This document shows, piece by piece, positions 44,693-54,807 of a DNA stretch of 54,807 nucleotides. A program made the position numbers and the translations under genes. How positions within the stretch are numbered: the stretch's first letter is position 1; the number at the start of each line of letters is the position of its first letter. The DNA is taken from assembly GCA_032718475.1 (NCBI GenBank), contig JAUCBJ010007807.1, forward strand, positions 1-54,807, read 5' to 3'. The notes beneath the pieces were generated by a model, which saw nothing but the letters and a program-made list of their open reading frames with translations, was not told the DNA's origin and did not search any database. Source of the DNA: Nemertoderma westbladi. Lineage: Eukaryota; Xenacoelomorpha; Nemertodermatida; Nemertodermatidae.

Positions 44693-46072
44693 GAGTTCGT
44701 CCGACTGAACAGGTCCCCTATCTCCCACGAGTTCGTCCGACTGAACAGTTCCCCTATCTTCCACGAGTTCGTCCGACTGAACAGTTCCCCCATCTTCCAC
44801 GAGTTCGACCGACTGAACAGTTCCCTTATCTCCCACGAGTTCGTCCGACTGAACAGTTCCCCTATCTCCCACGAGTCCGTCCGACTGAACAGTTCCCCTA
44901 TCTCCCACGAGTTCGTCCGACTGAACAGTTCCCCTATCTCCCCCGAGTTCGTCCGACTGAACAGTTCCCCTATCTCCCACGAGTTCGCCCGACTGAACAG
45001 TTCCCCTATCTCCCACGTGTTCGTCCGACTGAACAGTTCCCCTATCTCCCACGAGTTCGTCCGACTGAACAGTTCCCCTATCTCCCACGAGTTCGCCCGA
45101 CTGAGCAGTTCCACTATCTCCCACGAGTTCGCCCGACTGAACAGTTCCCCTATCTCCCACGTGTTCGTCCGACTGAACAGTTCCCCTATCTCCCACGTGT
45201 TCGTCCGACTGAACAGTTCCCCTATCTCCCACGAGTTCGCCCGACTGAACAGGTCCCCTATTTCCCGCAAGTTTGTCCGACTGAACAGTTCTCCTTTCTC
45301 CCACGAGTTTGCCCGACTGAACAGTTCCCCTATCTCCCACGAGTTCGTCCGACTGAACAGTTCCCCTATCTACCACGAGTTCGCCCGACTGAACAGTTCC
45401 CCTATCTCCCACGTGTTCGTCCGACTGAACAGTTCCCCTATCTCCCACGAGTTCGCCCGACTGAACAGGTCCCCTATTTCCCGCAAGTTTGTCCGACTGA
45501 ACAGTTCTCCTTTCTCCCACGAGTTTGCCCGACTGAACAGTTCCCCTATCTCCCACGAGTTCGTCCGACTGAACAGTTCCCCTATCTCCCACGTGTTCGT
45601 CCGACTGAACAGTTCCCCTATCTCCCACGAGTTCGCCCGACTGAACAGGTCCCCTATTTCCCGCACGTTTGTCCGACTGAACAGTTCTCCTATCTCCCAC
45701 GAGTTCGCCCGACTGAACAGTTCCCCTATCTCCCACGTGTTCGTCCGACTGAACAGTTCTCCTATCTCCCACGAGTTCGCCCGACTGAACAGTTCTCTTA
45801 TCTCCCACGAGTTCGTCCGACTGAACAGTTCCCCTATCTCCCATGAGTTCGTCCGACTGAACAGTTCCCCTATCTCCCATGAGTTCGTCCGACTGAACAG
45901 TTCCCCTATCTCCCACGAGTTCGACCGACTGAACAGTTCCACTATCTCCCACGAGTTCGTCCGACTGAACAGTTCCCCTATCTCCCACGAGTTCGTCCGA
46001 CTGAACAGTTCCCCTATCTCCCACGAGTTCGCCCGACTGAACAGGTCCCCTATTTCCCGCAAGTTTGTCCCC
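44693..46072. repeat. 36-bp minisatellite, about 38 units, with higher-order structure
   Basis: The unit begins GAGTTCGTCCGACTGAACAG and ends TTCCCCTATCTCCCAC. Being 12 codons without stops, it reads FVRLNSSPISHE on the plus strand and VGDRGTVQSDEL on the minus strand, giving ORFs of 362 and 452 codons. A marked variant (AACAGGTCCCCTATTTCCCG) recurs at 45251, 45467, 45647 and 46042, so blocks of 5-6 units (180 and 216 bp) were copied together. No start context, splice sites or non-repeat domain supports a protein. Confidence 0.95.
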
Positions 46073-46740
46073 ACGAATATATTATATGATGAAGGGGGAA
46101 GTTAGACTCACTGCATAAATGCAGATTAATTATTACTTTACACAATTGCACATTTATTTGCATTGTAGGCCTACACTTAATTTCATACCGTCCGTCCTCT
46201 CTCCTAACTTTTAATATAGGGTTAAATCACAATAACTAAAAGTGTCAAAAATACAATTAACGTCGCGACTTTTTTCTTTTGGGGTATATTACTAGACAGA
46301 TTAGCGCACTTTATTTGCCAAAAAGTTAAAAAAATATTTTGAAATTAGTTTCGAATAACTCCAAAGCACGTTTACCGAAACAGAAAATGACACACTTGAA
46401 TGAATAGAACGCGAGCTAACGATTATTTCAAAGGAACAACCGAATGGCAACATTTTGCAGATTTTGCACTTAATTCTATTCTCGATTAGTAAACTGTCCA
46501 GGTCAAACGGCCCATTAAAACCGGTGTTACATATGTTTTTATTGTCGGCGATAAAATTATATTTTTTAATCAAACTTTATAAAATATATATCGGGAGTAA
46601 TCTGCGTAAGGGTGAAAATTAATGTAACATCCCACCGATTTTGATCCAACGTAAATTGTACATATACAAGTGTTTAACCATTTAATATAGATATAATAAT
46701 AGCCATGATATGATAATATTAATAAATAAATTATTGTAGT
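46073..46740. other. Spacer between minisatellites
   Basis: No gene is seen. TAGGCCTA at 46166-46173. AT-rich. Confidence 0.4.
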
Positions 46741-47700
46741 TTTAAAAAACTACAACCAATTACAACTATAGTAAACTACAACCTACTACAACTGTAGTAA
46801 ACTACAACGTACTACAACTGTAGTAAACTACCACTAACTACAACTGTAGTAAACTATACCTACTACAACTGTAGTAAACTACAACCTACTACAACTGTAG
46901 TAAACTACAACCTACTACAACTGTAGTAAACTACAACCTACTACAACTGTAGTAAACTACAACGTACTACAACTTAAACTACCAACCACCAACTACAACT
47001 GTAGTAAACGACAACCTACTACAACTTAAACTACCAACCACCTACTACAACCACAACTACTGTTGTAATTGTAAACTACCACCTACTACAACTGTAGTAA
47101 ACTATACCTACTACAACTGTAGTAAACTACAACCTACTACAACTGTAGTAAACGACAACCTACTACAACTGTAGTAAACTACAACCTACTACAACTGTAG
47201 TAAACTACAACGTACTACAACTTAAACTACCAACCACCAACTACAACTGTAGTAAACGACAACCTACTACAACTTAAACTACCAACCACCTACTACAACC
47301 ACAACTACTGTTGTAATTGTAAACTACCACCTACTACAACTGTAGTAAACTATACCTACTACAACTGTAGTAAACTACAACCTACTACAACTGTAGTAAA
47401 CGACAACCTACTACAACTTAAACTACCAACCACCTACTACAACCACAACTACTGTTGTAATTGTAAACTACCACCTACTACAACTGTTGTAATTGTAAAC
47501 TACCACCTACTACAACTGTAGTAAACTACCACTAACTACAATTTAATCTCCCAACCACCTACTACAACTGTTGTAATTGTAAACTACCACCTACTACAAC
47601 TGTAGTAAACTACCACTAACTACAACTTAATCTCCCAACCACATACTACAACTGTTGTAATTGTAAACTACCACCTACTACAACTGTACGTACACTAGTA
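46741..47700. repeat. 26-bp minisatellite of quasi-palindromic units with a 248-bp higher-order repeat
   Basis: The core unit is CTACTACAACTGTAGTAAAC plus TACAAC. ACTACAACTGTAGT is nearly self-complementary. The block CGTACTACAACTTAAACTAC recurs at 46963 and 47211, a 248-bp super-repeat. The plus strand is almost free of G. It lies 240 bp from the last channel exon. Confidence 0.9.
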
Positions 47701-47939
47701 AACTACAACAACTACAACAGTAATAATGGGTTTTATGTTACCCATCCCCGATGATATTTCGTCATTCTCCCATGGGATCTTGGGTTTCATAATTGACCAT
47801 CTTAATATATAATTTAAATATTTAATATAAATAGTTATAAATACAATCCAGTAAGTACTGTAGTATTTGGTGTTCAGTTTGTTGTTCAGAAACAAGAATG
47901 AGAGCTCCATTGGGCAGAAATATTTTTGTTAATCATTTC

Positions 47940-48090
47940 TCAATGGTCTTCACTTATAGTCGCTTTTTTCGACCGATAAACATTGGACAATGAGATGCCG
48001 TAGTTCGCTAAGGAAGTCAATCTCCGCGACCCTCGCTGGTGTTGACCGCCACCGCCATCAGAAGAACCACCCAAAGTCGACAACCTTGTT
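47940..48090 (-). CDS. Two-pore K+ channel, last coding exon
   Basis: Acceptor CTCATTACAG precedes 48090. With the two bases carried over from 48494 the frame reads RTRLSTLGGSSDGGGG, then HQRGSRRLTSLANYGISLSN and ends at TGA (47940-47942) after KKATISEDH. Basic and serine-rich, it suits a cytosolic tail with kinase sites. Length and phase fit exactly (151 bases after a phase-2 donor). Confidence 0.7.
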
Positions 48091-48329
48091 CTGTAATGAG
48101 ATATATACTACGTTTAGCTACGTTTAGGTAACAAACTATACAACAAAACCACACTTGTAAGATTTTAAGTTATTAGAGTTATGTAATAATTTTCAAGTCT
48201 AGTATACATCACTATACCAATCCACATCACAGACACCATCTAATTATCTACTCATCTATAGTACATCACAGATAATAGGACTAAACGGAATACAAGAAAC
48301 CCAACCTAATCTATAACAAGGTAATACTG

Positions 48330-48403
48330 TATAGGTGAGTCATAATGCTGATGCGCTGGAATTATTAAGGATCATGTTCTAAGTTCGAATCTTCCCGCTC
48401 ACA
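48330..48403 (+). other. tRNA-like sequence, probably a pseudo-tRNA or SINE head
   Basis: GGTGAGTCATAATGCTGATG at the start can pair partly with CCCGCTCAC at the end, and AGTTCGAATC resembles a B box. The D and T stems do not close properly, so this is not called a functional tRNA. It lies in the intron before the last channel exon. Confidence 0.25.
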
Positions 48404-48493
48404 GGGTGAAAATATAATATCTCCAGATACTGAAAATTTGATTTATATACATAGTAAATTCAAATGAAAGTATATTTGGTGTTGATCCGTTAC

Positions 48494-48663
48494 CTGCTCG
48501 CAAAATAACTCTCCAAATCAGCTGACAAATACATCCAAACTGAGTGATTGAATTCATTATCTTCACCATCAGAATTCAACTCTTTCATCTCCAGTGTGGG
48601 AACTTCATCAGAACTCATATCAATGGGATCAACTGTATCGTGTATATTTGACATCGCAGCATG
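48494..48663 (-). CDS. Two-pore K+ channel, third exon (acidic cytosolic tail)
   Basis: Acceptor TTTATTTCAG at 48664 and donor GCAG|GTAACG after 48494 delimit 170 bases. The frame is open in the phase set by the previous exon: HAAMSNIHDTVDPIDMSSDE, then VPTLEMKELNSDGEDNEF. It is acidic, without membrane segments. Found by splice-site reading, since the exon is too short to stand out as an ORF. Confidence 0.7.
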
Positions 48664-49069
48664 CTGAAATAAACAATTTACAACTTTTTAGCAACAATAA
48701 TTCAAGCTACAGTACACCGCTATAATCTACTGTATGTGTTAATGTGTTTTATTTCACCCTATTTCACCCTTTATTCATCTCGAAACATGTGTGATTTGTA
48801 TGTGCGAACTATTGTGCATATACATCACTTGTAATTTAGCTCTATTGCTAACGATATTTCCATCTCAAAGTAGCCATTTTTCGCAAGCTATTCTACTGTT
48901 GATTCCTTACTACCTACCATTCCTTACTGTCAACCCAGTGGGGCCCCTGCATGCTACACCTGTTTAAATGGTTTTAATACTGTAGAATGCAGTTGTAACT
49001 TCATTATAGTTCTTAATTATGCAGAAAAATAATGATATTTTCCTATCTCCAAAATATTCTCTGACTTAC

Positions 49070-49225
49070 CTTCAGTATTGTTTTATAAGCTTTGATTGCC
49101 AAATCCTCGCGAAATACTTGCTGGAATTCGTCGATGAGTGAAGCGAAGTGTGCCAAACCGAAAATGAGAAACGATTCCAAAAGGAGAGTATACACCCAAT
49201 ATATAAAGCAAAATAGAGAGTGTAC
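49070..49225 (-). CDS. Two-pore K+ channel, second exon (fourth transmembrane segment)
   Basis: The frame encodes VHSLFCFIYWVYTLLLESFL and IFGLAHFASLIDEFQQ, which matches the last membrane helix of K2P channels with its GLA motif. It ends at CTGAAG|GTAAGT, phase 0. The start is inferred from protein continuity with the previous exon: GTACAC at 49225. No AG occurs in the 50 bases before it (the junction reads TTTGTCCGTG|GTACAC), and an in-frame stop lies upstream at 49256-49258. The exon therefore uses a non-AG acceptor, carries a splice mutation, or belongs to a damaged allele. Confidence 0.6.
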
Positions 49226-49274
49226 CACGGACAAATAATTAATATAATTAATCAATTATATAGATTAATTAATT

Positions 49275-50870
49275 ACTACCACTGGGAGACACGGCTCCTG
49301 GTGACACAGTCACCCACCACCCAGCACACAGAGTCCTTCTACATGGAGATACGCCACCACAAGACCAGCCATTGGGAAACATGCCATACATGTGCCCGCC
49401 ACCCCATCAACCCACAAGGAGTTAGTGGGGTCTTCCAGCAGTAGTACCCTGCTCCCAAAAGCAGTGTTAGTAAGGTGATTGAAGATGCCTCATCTGCCAG
49501 GTCCAACACTGGTGTTTGGTTTGGTGGTGGTGGGAAGAACTGCTACAATGTGAGCCTAAGCCTAGCATAGGATACAACCTGGAGCCAACAAAGAGCTACC
49601 ATACCTGGTTGTGGCACCAGAGTTTGCGACAAGGGCTCGCGAGGTGTTTGAGGAAAGTGGGATCTAGATTGTTTCTGGCAACCATTTCCAGGATGTAAAC
49701 AAACGCGACGCACAGGAGTTGCGTTTGTTTATAGCCGATAAGGTGGCGGGGTGGATCCGGAATATCGGCTGGCTCGCTAAAAGGTGGACAATGAATGAAT
49801 ACCCCCAGGCGGACCAGACAGGTATGTCCAGTTACGTCCTGCGGGAGTGGGACTACCTGTGTGTGTCGGTGGTGAAGACAAAGAATCAGGACCAGGTGCC
49901 TAACCAGTAACCATGTGGCTCTACTGCGTTAATACATCCTGGCATTATTTGGGACAACCTCTTCTGGCCCAGTCAGACACGGAGGCATCGGGATTTGGGA
50001 CCCACAGATGTGGAGGAGCCATGCTTGGGTGGCGTCACTTGCAGGAATGGTAGGGGTCATCAACACTCTGACGACAGGCCACCTGTCCCAGTTGGCAAAC
50101 CATGCTGCCTGGCTAGGTTCAGCCTTGGCTGAGATTCGCGTCATTCAAAACGCCACCTAGAAAGCCAGGGAAGCGTATTTGACATTGACCACACCGACTT
50201 GATTCGTATTCTGCAATCACCTCGCGCTGAGATACGCTCGCATGCTGCCGAGCCTCCCAGCAAAGTGTGAGGGGTGTGGGGATGAGCTATTCACGACTAC
50301 TACCCATGCTCTGAATTGTAAGTCGGGGGGGGGGGGGGCTCATAATAAAGCAGCATGATAAGGTGCGTGGGGTTGAGTACCTTATCACAACCGTGTTTGG
50401 GGGTTCGTGTGTGCAGCATGAGGTCACGCTGTCCACTGGATACCTGAACTGATGGGGTGGCCGAGGTCGATGCAGTAATCTCCTAGCAAGGGGAGTCTGG
50501 CCCGAACAAAGGTGACATCATTAATATAGCAATTGTAAATGCCGACGCCCCCTTATTTATGAATGGGACCCTGGTCACTGGACTCCATCTTGGATCAGCA
50601 AGTGCGAGCTAAGAAGATGCACTACAGCACAGTATGCGAGGTTCGTAGGATCTCCAGTATCCTAATCTGCCACCTCGCTGAAAACCTTGTGGCGCGGAAT
50701 TGTGGCGGGGGATGTGCGAACGCGGCCTCGTTTGGGTGGTATGCAGAGGCGCCTACGGTTTGCACTGCTGTGCTCGAACTCATAAAGCCTGCGCTGTGGG
50801 TTGACGGCCATCACTCAATTTTGGGGATGGTGCTGGTCTGCGGGCATCCAACTTAACAGACCGGTTAAGC
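49275..50870 (+). mobile_element. Degenerate retroelement with an RT-associated C-terminal region
   Basis: A GC-richer, multiply frameshifted block inside the channel intron. Frame pieces include RHGGIGIWDPQMWRSHAWVA (near 49975), which resembles the GGxGI...AS segment after some RT domains. A zinc-finger-like KCEGCGDELFTTTTHALNCK (50262-50320; C-x2-C-x9-H-x3-C) and HDKVRGVEYLITTVFG follow. No RT core is left. It ends in AT-rich DNA near 50870 and starts within 50 bp of the channel's second exon. Class uncertain; non-LTR is most likely. Confidence 0.5.
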
Positions 50871-51001
50871 AGTATATAAAAAATAATTACTAAATAATAA
50901 AGCGGAAAGAAAAACTAATTATATAAGATTATTAGGTGGTTTTAAGATCAGTCATTTTCAATAATTTATTTTTATTTTCTGCATAATATGGTTGTTGTTA
51001 C

Positions 51002-51730
51002 CTGTAAAATTAGTGGAGTACCAGCATTGCGTAGTTCAAAAGGTACATAATCACCAAAACCTATTGTAGAAATTGTGATAAAGACAAAATAGTGAGCCTC
51101 TTCATAGGACCATCCTTCCAGTAACTTGAATAACAGAGCAGGAAAGGAGACAAATAGAACCAAAAACAAGATGTTTAACAGAACAAAGAAAACGACAGTC
51201 TTCATCTGATGTGGCAGCTTCGTGGGAAAGTAATAGTAAACTTTTTCTTTGACAAACTTCCTCGGTTTATGGTAAAGTTTGCCGACAATGTATATCATAT
51301 ACAAGAAGAGAGGCACTCCAACGAGAGCGTATACGCAAGTGAATATCCTCCCAGCCGCATTTGTTGGAACTACGTGACCGTAACCAATCGTACTGCAAAT
51401 GGTAAAAGCAAATAAATGCATTACTTGAATTTGTGGATGGTAGGTGTCATCAAGATTCTTTGAAATCTTGTCGTTGGCAGAGGTCGTAGTGTTATTAAGT
51501 CCATAGTCTCTATAATCATCATCATTAATGCGACTTCTATTTTTATCATAAACAATTTCTGGATCTTCAGGTGACATTTTAGTTTGAATTGTAATCGGCT
51601 TCTGTAGTTGTTCCGGAGCGTTGTCATTACCTTCCATGAAGTTAAACACATAGGCCCCAAGTAGGAGGTACAACTCAAAAACCACAACGTAGAAGATGAG
51701 TCGCAGACAGTAGCGCTTGGATGACTTCAT
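51002..51730 (-). CDS. Two-pore-domain potassium channel (K2P/KCNK family), first coding exon
   Basis: ATG at 51730 starts MKSSKRYCLRLIFYVVVFEL with helix M1. An extracellular cap loop follows with glycosylation sites NRS and NNT. Pore loop 1 is TICSTIGYGHVVP, followed by helices M2 and M3, then pore loop 2 TISTIGFGDYVP. Two GYG/GFG filters in one subunit define K2P leak channels, which assemble as dimers in the plasma membrane and set resting potential. The exon ends TTACAG|GTAACA in phase 0 after 243 codons. With the exons at 49070-49225, 48494-48663 and 47940-48090 the protein has about 401 residues, normal for the family. The subfamily (TASK, TREK and so on) was not determined. Confidence 0.9.
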
Positions 51731-52289
51731 TATAGTTTCCAATTATTTATTTTATGTAATTTGTTAAAATATAATTGATCAATTGAAAGTTTAATTAATA
51801 TCAAGAACTAAGGACCCAATTATCCAAATAAATTTTATTTTGTTGAAAATTTAACAATTCTATATTTATGTCCTTCTTTCAGATATTATTTTGCGCCGCT
51901 CTGCTTTTAAAATATATGAATGTTTATGGGGATAACGTGCCTTGCTTATAGTAAGGCATTATATTTTTTAAAAGGGGAAGGGTCAGATCACCCAGCATCG
52001 AATTTATGGCCATAATTTCGGTGACCCCACCCAAGCAAAATACGAAATAAAGGACCCCCATTATCCTTAGATACACACACAAACCAATATAAAATAGTAT
52101 AAAGTAAATTTATAACTCATTGACGCTGAATTATTACTGACACATAATTAACATAATAATGACTGTTTTACAATTACAAATACAGTAAGTGACTACAAAT
52201 ACAGTAATTAATTCATGCAAAACAAATTATTTCATTAACACAAAATGTTTCATCGTGTACAGTATATATAAATACCTTTGAGTTAGGTC
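51731..52289. other. Upstream of the channel gene, no gene seen
   Basis: AT-rich. The channel's promoter or 5' UTR exon should lie here, but no core element is recognised. Confidence 0.35.
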
Positions 52290-53014
52290 TATCTAATATA
52301 TCTCAAAAAGGCATTACTTGCCCAACGTCCTTTTTCCTTAATTTTTAAATCCGACCAACCATATCTGGCTGCCTCTGTAGCAGCGTCAATACGAAAGCTG
52401 TGAGTCTTATAAACTTTAGTAGACAAATTAAGAAAATTCAGTATCTTATTAAGCACTGTTATGAATTCTTTACGATAAATAGGTTCCACTGATTTCTATA
52501 AAAATAATGTCCCTGCTTTGCATGGTCGAACATCAAGATATGCTTTCAAAATTGCTAGTGGATTATGTAGATCATTATTTAAAATCTCTACTTTGGTTGG
52601 ATGGTATGGAGGTTTTTGACGTTAAAATAATTCGGTCGTATCCGACCTCTAAATCTGTGTACTGAATAACAGAATCTATAGATCCTTTAAAAGGGGCAAA
52701 CTCAATAACTCTGCAAAATCCATAATAAGCTAAGACAAGCATGGCCCTAATTAAACTACACATATATGGATCACGATAAACAATTACGCATGCATTTATC
52801 AAACTAGTAAGTATTGATTACAGGTAATCGGAAGCCTGTAATATTGTGAATTGCCACCCTTTCCAAGACCTGTCAGTGCTCGAATTATAAAGTACGATTT
52901 CGGAGGATCATGGGTATTGAGCAGTCGATGTGACATTGAGATGGCCGAAATATGGTTTAAGATCGTAGAGCAGGACAACTTCTGAGCATCTACTGTAGGT
53001 ATGCTATAAAACAA
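52290..53014 (-). pseudogene. DIRS-like tyrosine recombinase, frameshifted
   Basis: Catalytic blocks can be seen in three consecutive frames. The core-binding part is at 53014-52799 (ILNHISAISMSHRLL). The first catalytic Arg region is LAYYGFCRVIEFAPF (52802-52575). The HxxR box is KTHSFRIDAATEAARYGWSD and the terminal Tyr region is GRWASNAFLRYIR (52489-52289). All R, HxxR and Y positions survive although the frame does not. Confidence 0.7.
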
Positions 53015-53023
53015 CCAAGTTTA

Positions 53024-53090
53024 GTTGGGTCCAATGGTAGAGTAAGTGAACCTGCCTCTCATTTGTAAGAAACATTCGAAGTTTCAACCA
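53024..53090 (+). other. tRNA-like sequence between recombinase pieces
   Basis: TCCAATGGTAGAGTAAGTGA resembles a tRNA D arm (TGGTAGAG A box). CTGCCTCTCATTTGTAAG resembles an anticodon arm, and ACATTCGAAGTTTC resembles a B box. Stems are degenerate, so a pseudo-tRNA or SINE remnant inserted in the DIRS-like element is more likely than a gene. Confidence 0.3.
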
Positions 53091-53137
53091 TGTTCTAGAA
53101 TATGATTGTAATGTAGTCTCTTCCCATGACTGCTCAA

Positions 53138-54389
53138 TCATCTGCTTATATCGAAGGAGTCCTTTGGGAGCAAGTGATCCGGTATCCGAATTGGCGTCAT
53201 ATTCGCATTTGGTGAAATATCCAGAAATGACTGCAGCTGTAGACGAAAGAGTAAATCACATTTTGCGTTAGCGACCACGGGTATATGATTAGCTCGAAAT
53301 AATATGTTAAATTCCATTGATGATATTACTATTTGTCTTAATAAAACCATAAGTAATGGATCTTTTGACGATTTTTTATTTAATACGGGAACGAGTCCTT
53401 CATTGTCAGTGCATGTCAGGTCATATAATCCATTTTCTTGTCAGTTGAGGTCACACGAGAAGATCTCACACGAGAAGGGTCACACGACACGAGAAGATCT
53501 GCAAACTCAGCATAATTGGATACAATTCTAATAGCGATATATTGTTGGATTGCTTCCATCGATCTGGCCATTCGCCATAAAACCATAGTGAACCCAACAT
53601 TACTGTATCCTTTGGTTTTGGCCGCATCAGAGTAGAGCTCAATGGCATCGTTGGTAGTCCAGTTGCGTTCCAGAAACATCGCGCAGCCATTATAATGTTG
53701 TAAAAAACTTTGCCATGCCAATTACTTTGTCGTTTATTGTACAATTTAATTACTTTGTCAGTTGGTAGACGAGCAACTAGGGTAATTGCATCTAGCTCAA
53801 TGCCTAAAAACGTGATAACCTGTGATGGACCAATGGTTTTTGCTGGAGACAGAGGAATGCCAACTTCATTACAAAACTCCTGGAAACGTTGCAAAAATTT
53901 TAAACATTGTACTTTCTCTTTTGCAGACATAAAAAAGTCATCAAATATGTGGATAATATCGGGATTATTGAGTTTGTATTCCACAACCCACTGCACTGCT
54001 GTTGAAAATTTTTCAAAGATATTACAGTTGCTAATCTCACCCATTTCAAGACACTTGACATAGTACCATTTATCATTCCAAATTGAGCACATGAGATGAT
54101 AGTCTGAAGGAAAAATTGGAATGAGTCTAAAGGCAGACGCGACATCAGTTTTGCCATGAAACAACAAGAACCTAACCTTAAAATAAAGGAAATAGCATGA
54201 TCCACTAAATAATACGCATAAGAGGATTTTCTCTAGATTTATTGCTATAGATGAATCTTCATAAGGAGCGGACAAATCATGAATCATCCTGAACTCATTG
54301 TGAGTCTTTTTGGACGTATACCTATGGGGTTGACATGATAGAATTCGAAAGGTGGATCGTGAAAAGGTCCAGCCATTCGCCAAGCACAA
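53138..54389 (-). pseudogene. DIRS-like reverse transcriptase and RNase H, frameshifted
   Basis: RT motifs are FRMIHDLSAPY, TDVASAFRLIPIFPSDYHLM, a GEISNCNIFEKFSTAVQW stretch, the catalytic IHIFDDFF and VITFLGIELDAITLVARLP. RNase H follows with ISLLELYPIMLSLQIF and, in another frame (53350-53138), FNILFRANHIPVVANAKCDL, where the usual HIPG..N..AD pattern is partly lost. A frame break lies near 53470-53720. A small CACACGAGAAG duplication (53449-53497) disturbs the sequence further. Confidence 0.8.
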
Positions 54390-54807
54390 ACCTCTTTCTC
54401 GAGTTTTTGTTGTACCACATCCGGATTCTGACGAACAGATAGGGAGTTAGGTGCAAATGTGATTATCTTAGGACCTTCGTAATTTAAACTAAAACCAAGT
54501 ACTATACTAAGTAAAGTAGTTTGCAGAATATGTACCTCCTAAATAATGTTTCAGTTTATCCCAATATATAGGTGTTGGAAGCAAGGAGAGGTTGTCGGCC
54601 TCCTGGATGGGTGTAGATTGAGTCATGTACTTGGCCTCCATTAGCTTGGTTGATGTTGTATAGTCGGCCTCGCCTTTGTTGGCCCCGGTTCCCTCCCCTT
54701 TATTGCATTGCACCCTAGAACCATCCTATAATATTTAAACAGATACATATATCAATCTTACTTAAATTCTGCTAAGCCTATCAAACAATGCTGCATTCTA
54801 GAACAAA

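Larger units (their letters stand above)
52290..54713 (-). mobile_element. Decayed DIRS-like (tyrosine recombinase) retroelement
   Basis: Order on the minus strand is a pre-RT segment with FDKL-like YWDKLKHYLGG (54713-54507), RT, RNase H, then a tyrosine recombinase. That order, with no aspartic protease or DDE integrase, is characteristic of DIRS/Ngaro-type elements. Many frameshifts. No split or inverted terminal repeats could be found inside the window. Confidence 0.8.

Noticed and set aside
44666-46105. ORFs of 452 codons (minus) and 362 codons (plus) as repeat proteins
   Set aside because: They are read-through of the 36-bp array on both strands at once, with no non-repeat domain or splice sites.
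44262-47700. CRISPR-like arrays
   Set aside because: Units are contiguous without unique spacers, and the genome is eukaryotic.
48330-48403. Functional tRNA gene
   Set aside because: Stems do not close into a cloverleaf; kept only as a tRNA-like sequence.
50563-50856. 97-codon plus-strand ORF as a gene
   Set aside because: Lies inside the degenerate retroelement; flanking frames are broken and no domain is recognisable.

Overview
This window looks like nuclear DNA of an invertebrate animal. It has spliced genes with GT-AG introns, low coding density, AT-rich spacers, many minisatellites and remnants of several transposon classes. The 8-mer TAGGCCTA occurs nine times. That excess is something I associate, from general familiarity only, with marine deuterostome genomes such as echinoderms and hemichordates, so the taxonomic guess is weak.

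Three host genes can be supported, all on the minus strand. (1) A TRIM-like E3 ligase has a CAP-Gly domain, RING and B-box in exon 14799-15650 and a helical exon at 6755-7225. The two are joined in phase 0 across a 7.6 kb intron. (2) An apparently intronless four-transmembrane, CD20/MS4A-like protein with a C-terminal PPxY motif lies at 34687-35745. (3) A two-pore-domain potassium channel of about 401 residues was assembled here from four exons between 47940 and 51730; its second exon lacks a visible AG acceptor.

Most of the rest is mobile DNA. At the left edge is an internally deleted BEL/Pao polyprotein (2-1573), followed by an unrecognised region with retroelement-like features (2521-4520). 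The TRIM intron holds a foldback element (7918-8382), a 150-bp tandem repeat (8490-9110) and a nearly full-length RTE-like LINE (9558-12707) flanked by a perfect 76-bp target site duplication. The same LINE family recurs as two 5'-truncated copies (29403-30610, carrying a nested tRNA-derived SINE, and 38229-39575, with a 12-bp duplication) and as several older fragments. A second, degenerate LINE with two ORFs lies at 39640-43089. A decayed element with an RT-associated C-terminal region (49275-50870) sits in a channel intron, and a decayed DIRS-like tyrosine-recombinase retroelement occupies 52290-54713.

DNA-transposon-like pieces are a piggyBac-type element between TTAA sites (17340-18729), a second TTAA-bounded element with GC-rich inverted ends (27178-28157), and an element at about 32865-33980 with opposed arrays of an 18-bp dyad at its ends.

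Minisatellites are unusually dense: a 15/17-bp mix (22403-23162), 20 bp (32380-32546), 39 bp (36415-37446), 28 bp (44262-44600), 36 bp (44693-46072) and 26 bp (46741-47700). Units of 36 and 39 bp are multiples of three and lack stops, so they create long ORFs on both strands that are probably not genes. The host genes show no operon-like linkage and appear functionally unrelated.
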